NCBI GenBank assembly: GCA_004335635.1
Contig: QAXH01001368.1
Location: 309 to 20,042 of the forward strand
DNA from: Chloromonas sp. AAM2
Lineage: Eukaryota > Chlorophyta > Chlorophyceae > Chlamydomonadales > Chlamydomonadaceae
Reading direction: 5' to 3'
Length of the DNA stretch: 19,734 nucleotides
The stretch's first letter is position 1. Each line of letters begins with the position of its first letter. Positions 9,376 to 18,073 of the stretch are shown piece by piece. The notes beneath the pieces were generated by a model. That model saw only the letters and a list, made by a program, of their open reading frames with translations, was not told the DNA's origin and searched no databases. Position numbers and translations under genes: made by a program.

Positions 9376-11107
9376 GAGCCAACTGATAAGGCAGCACAAA
9401 CATTCAAATCCACCAGGCCCGCTTACGTTAAGAAAGGATGACGTCAAACTTGCACCTTCATGAATGCGTTGCAAGGTAGAAGGGGTTGCCAGGGATAGAA
9501 AGGTATGGACCGAGCAAATAACCAGTCGTGAGTCCAACAGTTGATGGGAGCCGACCGAAACAACTGAACGAGATAGTGGCCACCCAATGCTCAGAAGCTG
9601 AACACAGGCCAGGTACACAAAGATGGTTTGAAGATTGTTAGCATGCCACAACTTCTGAACGTGAGAAGTCTCACTTGAAGAGTGCATACCGCATGCATTC
9701 TGGCCGGTGCAATCTCGCTAGTCACGACAGAGGCAGCAGCAGTAGGACCAGCCTTGCTAGCACCACCGCCACGCTAGCCATGAAACTTGGTCCGAGTAGA
9801 CCCACAAAAAAGAAGGCAGGATCAGCAGGCATGCGATAGCGCACACTTTCATTGGTTCAAGGCCTTGTGCGAGGGATTGAGCTTTAGCAAAGTGCCAGAC
9901 CAGCTTAATTAGGTGATGTGCATACAGCGTTCACGTCCTTGCAGGTGGATGATGCATGTCATGGACAGCTGATGCACCAGACACAATTCTTCATAACACC
10001 TGCAACAAGGTGCCTTTGCAGGCTAACACCCCCAGTGACAGTTTTCTAGAGTCATGTTGGCGGTTCGCATGTGATGATCAACAATTGAAGTCCAGAACAT
10101 CCAGCTGTTGAGCCATGCTCCTGGACCGGCTGCCATGTATGCATGCCAGTAGCATGCTAGACCATAGGCAATGCCATTCTCATGAGCCTAGCACGCTGAA
10201 ACCACGTCCTTTCACAGCAGTTGATTCTCAAAGGCCTTATGAACGCCGAGAGCTACTGACTGGCCCGTGCGGTTGGCTGAGTCAAGAAACCTGATCCATC
10301 CAAGCAATCTGTCGTGATTTCAAATGGTAAGAAGATGTTCACAGAATGAAGCATGCTTGGTAACAGGGGTTGAACTTAGATACATTGATGAATTTCCCTT
10401 GATAGGCGCTGGCATGTCAGATGCTGGCTGGCGCTTGAATGCTTCTCCCGCTGTCCTCTTTTCCGTGCACACGTTCCATCCGGTTAAACGACCGCAACTA
10501 GCGCTGATAATGACGGGGCCTGCAGACAGACTGGGGACTCACGATCCCCATTCTTCAGCTTACTGCCTTTTCTAACCACCAGCCACATCACCTGTGAAGC
10601 GCCGTAATGCCCAACACACCACTGTCCCTTTAGATGACATGACCCAAAATGACATGCGATACGACCTGCATGCTCATCTGTGCCTGTGCCTAATTGCGTG
10701 AAGCGAGTGCTGCCTGAGCTCCATTGAGCTCCAGTCATGCGTGCGGTCAAAGCTGCTGTGGCAGGTGACATGTGGTGTGCTTTCCAAGTCGACAGAATTT
10801 TCCGCGCATGGGTGTGGGGATGACTCGCCGCGCCCGGGCGTGCCAACACACCACCTGCCTCTCCAGAGATGCTCATTTTCGCCGCCACGCCTTGCGGTAG
10901 AGTGAAAGCTTGCATCTCAGCGCTGCCTGCCTTCATGTGCATTGTGCCCAGGCCAGGGAGTTCTTGCGACAAACGCGAGGGCTGGTATACGCGCGTGTTT
11001 GCGGCCGGAATGTGTGTCCCGACTAGACATTATGGTTGAATCATCAATTACCGAGTAGGCCTTCCACATTCAATCGCACGCAATGTGCTGGCCTCGCGCC
11101 GTCCAAT

Positions 11108-14100
11108 TCAAGTGTTTTTGTGCTGTTCACACCAAATCTTGTAGTTGCGCATGACGTAGGCCATCATGGGCTTGCTGTTGGTGAAGACGCGTGAAAACGC
11201 ATGGAAGAGCGGGATCACAACGACATCATAGAAGCCAACCTGCGACCAAGCAGGTTGCATGGCACAACGTTGGGATGTGCCTGCTGTGCACCGGCGCATG
11301 GCCATACCACCCAAGTGTTGAAGGTGCAGAAAGCTGCGTTAATCCCAAATGCATCACAGTACAAAGACGCACATAATGACGTACCCACCTGTGACTTGCT
11401 GATACCCTGCTTGTTGCGGTCGAACAGCGCCGAGATCGGCATGCCTGCAGCCCTCTCAGCATCGCCCTGCAGTACACAGAGCACTCAAGCCTTTGCATCC
11501 TCCAGTCGTGTGCCAGTTTGCTTCCGTGCCTGACGCATTGCTCTCAAGACGATGGCAATCCTTGATGATGCCTGCCACTGGGCAATACTTCTTGATAAAC
11601 CATCATGATCACACGCATACGCCATCTGCTTGTGGGACGTTACAGATGTAAACACAAGCACCTGCCACCTGCTCGCCTCAGCAGTGCCTTCAGCCTAACC
11701 AAGGTTTGTGTGTGCTGCCACCTACCTGTCTGAAGAACTCTTCCTCAAGGCATGCCACCCATTTTAGGTGCACCGACAGTGCAGCGCCCGTGTGCTGCAA
11801 GCACAACACAACAGCCTAGTCAGAAGGAGCAATTGATCAGTGCAACTGCATGGAACATCATGAAACCGCCTTGGCCGCAAACGACACAAGAGCCTTCGTG
11901 AAGCTGCAGAGCGTTAGATCAGAGTGCACAAGAGCTAACCGTGAAGCCAAGGCGTGTTGAGTCTGACTGTCAACATGACAACAAGCGTGCAGCAGTGAGT
12001 TCATCCTGAGCATGCATCTTCCTCGCCTGGACCCAACCAATGCGTTCCTGGCTTGTTCTGGTGGCTCCGAGCCCTCGGCATACAGCTTTCCATGCCGAAC
12101 AGGTGCTCTATGGCAGAGCCCCTCCTGCTCCAAGCACCATCAGGTGCATTGCGTACATGAGATTCCCATGCCATGCAATCTTCGCTTGCAGGTAACTCAC
12201 CCCAAGATCAGAGCACTTGAGTGCCATTTGCAGGCTGAGCATGCGCTCAGTCTCATCCAGAGGAATGACGATTTGTGTGTCCCCGCCAGTCCCGTTGCCC
12301 GCGCTGCCAACAGAGCTGAGGCTGATGGCAGTGCCGCACTCAGAGCCCCTGCACAATGCCATGGAACACAGAACTGTCGGATACGCAAGTGAGACCCTGG
12401 CAACACGCTGGGTACGACACACAGACCATACTCATGCCGTTTGTGCAGCAGAGCAAGCCTGCTCTGCCGGAATGCGGCAATCAGATGGCTGGAACAGCGC
12501 TTGCTGGTGCACACGATCAGAAGCTCAGTGCCTCAGGCCCTGTCGCTGTCTTGGAGGTAGCATGGCTCAGTGCAAGACGTGGCAGGCAAGAGCAGGCTCC
12601 ACTTGTTGCACAATACCAGGCTGACATGCAAGCGTGTTTCCAAACCTTCCCAACCAAGTGCAAGGCACCCACGAGTGTCGGTCGGAGATTTTGAGGTCTT
12701 CGACAAACCTGCAAAATCCAGCCCAGGGGGAAGCAAAAGTTCCAACAGACCCTAGTCAGTAACCTGCCTAAGCCTGTGGGAGGCGTCGATTGATATCACA
12801 GCCAGTCACACTGTTGCGCTGGTGTTGGCACCTGGCCAACACCAACCAAGTTGTTGGTCATTGTCCCTCATTCATTTAAGGACTCAACAGCAGGAGTGCC
12901 TTGCCACATTGATTGTACCTTGATTATAATGCATTTGCTTGCCGATACCGATTGATCAATACCATTCATTGTGAGGGTTGCACCCTTGAAACACAACTAC
13001 TTGTGATCTGTCCTCCTTGGGCTACCTTTCGCATTGGCTTAGTCTCGAATCCAGCACACGCTTGACTCTGACCTACTGCCCAGCATCCCTTAACCCCTTG
13101 GCTCTCACTTGGGCATGCGTGGTCCACTCATTGTGGTGGAAGTGGCGGTGTTGGCTGCGGCGCTGAGGCGGTGGACCGTAGTGAAGTGAGACACAATTGC
13201 AAAGTGCTGCTTCTGCGGGCAGCAATTGCATCCAACCACAGCTTGAGCTTCTTGGATCGCACACATATACTGTCAAGCACCAGAAGCACCATGCTTGCAC
13301 ATCGATCATGTTGCATGCTTGTCTAGCCCAAAGATTGTGTGCCTGTGCCATGTAGCCTAGCACAGCCAGCAAAGTCCTGCTGCCCACAGATATGTGTGCC
13401 CTAAAGATCAAGCACGGGTGTCGGCTCACCATGTCTGTTCCCAGCACCAACTCGATCATTGTCTTCCTCAGTCGCTCAGTCTCAGCCTGCAATCAAGCAT
13501 CAGAATCACACCGTCGGTTGCATGCAAACGAGCTAGCAATGGCGGTGTCGTGAGCAGTTTGCAGGCTCATGACGAGCAGGCTGGCAACTGGAGGCAATAA
13601 CACATGTTATCGAAGGACTGAGGAGGTGGAGGGGCCAGCAGGAGGTGAGCGGTGTTGAAGACACAACATGCATTGTGAACCTGCAGTGCTGTTCATGCTG
13701 CCCAAGTCTTCGGTTGGCATGGATACCTCTGTGCGCCCAAAGCGACTGCTTGCTTACCCTGGAGAGCGGAGCCAGGAAGTCATAGCCAGGCTTCCGCATG
13801 AGCGACATGGTGGATGAAATGTGGTGATTCTCCAGCGGTGCGCGGTCGTTGTCTGCGAGCAAGGCAAGAATCATCCATGTGAGGTCAATGGTCGTAGCCA
13901 TCTTTGCAACCGTAACTGTACACGCTCTAAGCAAATGTGATAGCAAAAGGATGAAAGCATAGCTTGCACAAAGAGCTGAGACAGAAACCAAAAGTGGCGG
14001 CAGCAGGAATTCAAAGGCGCAGACTCAGAGTCTGGTAGCATCCAAGTCTGGGGCAAGGTTGTTGAAACTTTCAGCGACCCTCTTGGTCCTGCTTTCTTAG

Positions 14101-15202
14101 CATCACTTACAAAGCAGTGCCAGGTCATGGCCGGTGGAGACGAGGAAGTCATTGGTGCGACCCACGTGGTCATAGTCGTGCACAGTCTGCAAATCCCAAG
14201 CAACACAACCTGGTTAGTTATGGGCTGACACAGCAGTCAGCCAGATGCACCCGAATCACGCCAGAATCCAACGAAAGGAAGGGCCACTTGCATGTTTTAA
14301 AAAGGCGTGATCGGCTGTTAAAAACACACGCTATAGCTCACTAGAATATAAGACAGCTTGCTTATACTCCACATGGCATTGACATGCAATGTCGTCATGC
14401 AGGACATTTGTCAGCTGGGCATGTGCAAGTCGCAACCCACTGCTGCCAGCAACTGAATGCTTGCCACAACCGAATCCGACAGTCATTCCCAGCTGCCTCA
14501 CCGCTGCCAGGAGACACGCCATATGCGTGAGGGGGTCGGCGTAGCCGGGCACCAGCCCACCCTTCCTGAGGATGAGGCTGAAGCTCTGCAGCACGTCTGC
14601 TGCGTGCGTGGCGCTGTGGTACGGGTTGGGGTGCTGCAAGTAGCCCTCCTCAACACGACGCAGGAACCTGGGAAGCAACAGGACAACACGAGATTGGTGA
14701 GCAATCAGGCTGGCTGTGCAGCTGTCGACATCGTGTAATATGTTATGATGACACTTCCAGTAATGGGAAAACGTGGGCTGCAAGATAGTGAGCTTGGTTC
14801 AGAACGAAAAAAAAAGTAGCTGCTGCTGGCAAAAGCGACAGACCATGTCTGCTTGCCTTCAGACGTGTAAGCTCCCGAAGACCAGGATGATAGCAGGCCA
14901 TTTGAGGAACAATCCTATGCTGGCCAAATTTTAAGCTGCTGCTGGCCAAAGCGACTCACTATGTCAAGTTCACTTACGGATTGTCAACTCCTAAACGCAA
15001 TATCGTGCATCAAGTGCGACAACCGTATGCTGCCACGTGCTCACCTTGCCAGTCTGTCGGGCCTGAGTCCAAAGTGTTCTATGAGTCCTGCCTGGTGGAA
15101 GGCGTAGAAACCCAGGGCGGACAAGGGGTGCCCACATGTCACGTCGGCCAACTTGAACGCATCAAACTGCCAGTGGTTGGATGCCTCCAGCACGCGGCTC
15201 AC
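11108..15202 (-). other. PDEase_I catalytic domain (11 exons)
   Basis: This is the catalytic part of the phosphodiesterase, in exons 10 to 20. It opens with a helix containing NHWQFDAFKLADVTCGHPLS and continues through YHSATHAADV, HDYDHVGRTNDF, LYNDRAPLENHH, VLGTDM then KQHF, ALKCSDLG, HLKWVACLEEEFFRQ, GDAERAAGMPIS and KSQ then VGFYDVVVIPL. In known class I PDEs the two His of the first motif, the His-Asp of the second and the late Asp form the two-metal site with its catalytic His, and the Gln with the following Phe clamps the purine ring. All of these are present. Two departures from the usual motifs are Ser for Asn after the first His, and Val for Pro in the HDxxHPG-type motif. The purine-clamp Gln and Phe lie on different exons (11466-11389 and 11239-11108). 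The protein ends about 40 residues after the clamp, close to the end of the fold, so the C-terminus is compact. Confidence 0.93.
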
Positions 15203-18038
15203 CTGCATGGCACAGCGGGCAAAGGAATGAAGTAGGCAAATGTTGTTGTCATGCACCTCTTGACGGACACCAAGTGGGCATGTGGTTCCTGCATACCAGC
15301 TGAAAGGAGAATGCGGTGTTTGCTGTTCCAAAGCAGACAACACAGCTGATTTGTGAAAGAAATGTTGATCAAACGACCTTTCTAAACAGTTATTACTAAA
15401 AAGAAAGTACAAATGGCACATGCACACTACTGCCTACCTCATCAAAAGGGGGTGGCTGTAGCTGTGAGAAGGTGGGAAACTCATCCTCCTCCTCCTCTGC
15501 ACACACATAGTCACCGGTGGAAATGCAGGGCGACTCCACTGAGTCGTTGGCACGAACCCAGTCAAAGCTTTGCCGTGCGCTGGGGGAATCCATGCTGTGT
15601 CGGTTACCAGCCGGATGCCGTCGGTTGGCAGGCCGCACTCGCCCCTCCTGCAAGAGTCACATGCAGTTTACAAATCATCTGATGAGCAGTGGAATCAAGA
15701 ATTTGAACAGCTGCCTGTGCAGTTTCCGACCAAAGGTGGAATAGTGCAAGCAAGCGATGGTTTATGTACAGGTAAGGGCTTACACACTGCCCTAGAAAAG
15801 TGAATGAACTCGCACACAAGTCAACTGCTGGCAACTGCTTGTGCAATGCCCTGCCATAAGGAATAGCCCCGCATCATTTAGCCGGCGGTTACTGTTTAGC
15901 CGTTCCTGGCGGTTTTCTGCTGCGTTAAGCGATTCCTGGCGGTTGCAGTGCACTTTCCGCAAGAAGGTTCTCACGCCAAGAGAGAAAGAAAACACATTGT
16001 AGCGCTATATCTTGTGAGAATTGCAAGAAGCAGTGCTACCCACCTCATTGGGCACCCGCATGGACTTCTTGTGCAGCAAGCTCAGGGTGCCAGAGTTGGA
16101 GCTATGCACACTCGCGTAAGCCACCTTGAGGCGTGGGTCCAGCTGTTGATCTGCACAGCGAGCACGAGATACAGACAATCCGGTCCTATGAATCAAGTAG
16201 CCTCGTGTTTGGTTGCCAGGGCTCCCTGACTGTTCCCTGACTGTTCACCCAGCATGTATGTTGGTCCGCTGGTTCAAATTGTTGCAAGGATGCGAGGCGC
16301 TGTGCTCCCATTTGTACATCAAGCATGTACGTGAGCGTGCCTGTGCCCAGGGCTGAGTGGCAGTGGCATTCTGGACCTGCGTGCACCTGAATCCTCCTGG
16401 AAGTTGAAGTTGGCTGACAGCATGAGGTTCATTGCATCCTCCAAATTATCGAACAGTACGCCCTCGTCTGAAGGATCCCCGTCCTCCTCGCCACTGCAAG
16501 CGCAACGAATGACACCAGCGTACACAGGTCATGTATGTACGAGTGTTGATGGGTAGCATGTGGGCTAACAGGTACTGCATGACTTCGTGTTCATGTGCTG
16601 CTTCCTTGGATAGAAGGCACTTAGGGCAGCAGTGAGCGGATGTACACTGCAGTAGACACTTGTGGCATCCACGCATGTACGCCATGCATCCATGCACATG
16701 GGCCTGGTACTGCAATGCTTCAGCACGGCTGGAGCATAGTTGCCATGGGAAGGAGACATGAACACATTGTCATTTGACTGTCAAAGAAAAACTCACAAAC
16801 TGGAAGCATGCCGCCGCCTTTCGCTGCAGAAAGCCTCCAACGACAGGCCTGATGCCCCTTGCGTGTGGGGCGCGCCGCCAGCTCCCAACTGGGTGAGCAG
16901 GGACATGCCCACATCAGCCTGCAAACGGCAAGGGACACACTGTTAGTGAATGCAACGGCATGGCCACTATGCAATCAAGACATGTAGGGCCGTTTGACAG
17001 TTGGCAAAGAAGATCGTGACCGAGCACGTGCTGCACCAAATACATGGATATGCTGCACCACAACCATGCGATTCAACTCCAGTACAATTGTGATACCACA
17101 CTGCACTCAACTCCCCTGAAACGGCATGGACGCTATGCAACCAAGCTACATGAGAGCGATTGAGGATTGGCAGGGTGTTTGTGGCTGGCAACCATATTGA
17201 CTTGCAACCATCATAACAATAACACTGCGCACTGAACTCACGTCCATGCCTGATCCCTGCAGCAGCTGCTTGCCCAGGTCCATGGGCTGGTACACATCCA
17301 CTGACTCAAGGATGGCCGACTGGATGAACAGGATGTCGTTGATGCTCGGCACAGTGCCGTCCAGCAGCTCAGTCAGCATGGTCAGGATCTTGTCAGCAGG
17401 GGTGCCTGAGGCGAAGGCACAACAAGACGCGCATGACAACAAGCAGTCATGCGGCTGGCTGCTGGCAACATGTGTGTGAGCAACGCAAGGTGTCCATTCC
17501 AAGCATCGAGTCTCTTTGAGCCTTTGAATTCCAGATGCATCCACAAGCCTCAAGACTTAGTAGGGTTGGATAGCTAGGAAGACTACGGTGCCCATACCTG
17601 TAGCCAGCAATGTCTGCAAGGCACATCATGCCTGGTGTAGAAACCTTACAGTATATGTCACTAGCGGCCCATCATTTCAACCACCATGCCTTCGCCGCAC
17701 CTGAGTCTATGACCGCCTTTGGCTCGTAGGTGTGCAGCGCCACTTGGAGTTCCGCCTGCAGCACCTCACGCTGCTGAAGAAGCTTGGCATGCTCAGTCTG
17801 GTGCACGGCATACAAGCAGATCGAGAGTTGGCAGAGGTGTGTGTACATGATGCAGCTGGGCTGAGGATCGCTATGCTAAGACTTGAGTCAGAGTAGACTA
17901 GCAAGGACGCCTCCAGTCAGTATGATGCCTCCTAGAACTGTGCAACTTCACACGTGCACCTCTTCAAACCTTGCCATCAGAACCCACAGAAGTCCCATCA
18001 GAACCTACAGCTGCTCCACCCATCACACACACCCACAC

Positions 18039-18073
<35 letters not shown>

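Larger units (their letters stand above)
6289..11107. other. Gene-poor interval between the two genes
   Basis: About 4.8 kb without a convincing intact gene. It holds the third A-tailed repeat (7287-7318), the polymerase remnant (about 7638-7781), the heptamer minisatellite (8658-8706) and the AC run (9351-9375). The end next to 11107 should be the phosphodiesterase 3' untranslated region. The end next to 6289 should hold the ankyrin gene promoter, but no core promoter element could be recognised. Two moderately long open frames (plus strand about 9115-9281, minus strand 10972-10484) are discussed as rejected. Confidence 0.6.
15438..17405 (-). other. Middle region between the coiled coil and the PDE domain (exons 5-9)
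   Basis: Exons 17405-17242, 16918-16797, 16493-16387, 16150-16044 and 15647-15438 join in frame. The first two encode a compact helical segment (TPADKILTMLTELLDGTVPS, then ILFIQSAILESVDVYQPMDL, then ADVGMSLLTQLGAGG). From memory this resembles a segment found ahead of the HD domain in chlorophyte phosphodiesterases, but I could not check that. The remaining exons are linker-like: acidic (GEEDGDPSDEG), Ser- and Asn-rich (VHSSNSGTLS), basic (RRHPAGNRH) and then a Glu/Asp run (AEEEEDEF) just before the catalytic domain. I recognise no GAF, PAS, cNMP-binding or membrane domain here. Acidic and Ser-rich linkers are plausible sites of regulation, but nothing specific can be shown. Confidence 0.7.

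Noticed and set aside
10484..10972. 162-residue open frame on the minus strand just downstream of the phosphodiesterase stop
   Set aside because: It has no recognisable domain, its first half and second half differ in composition, and it lies where the 3' untranslated region of the phosphodiesterase is expected. An open frame of this size is possible by chance.
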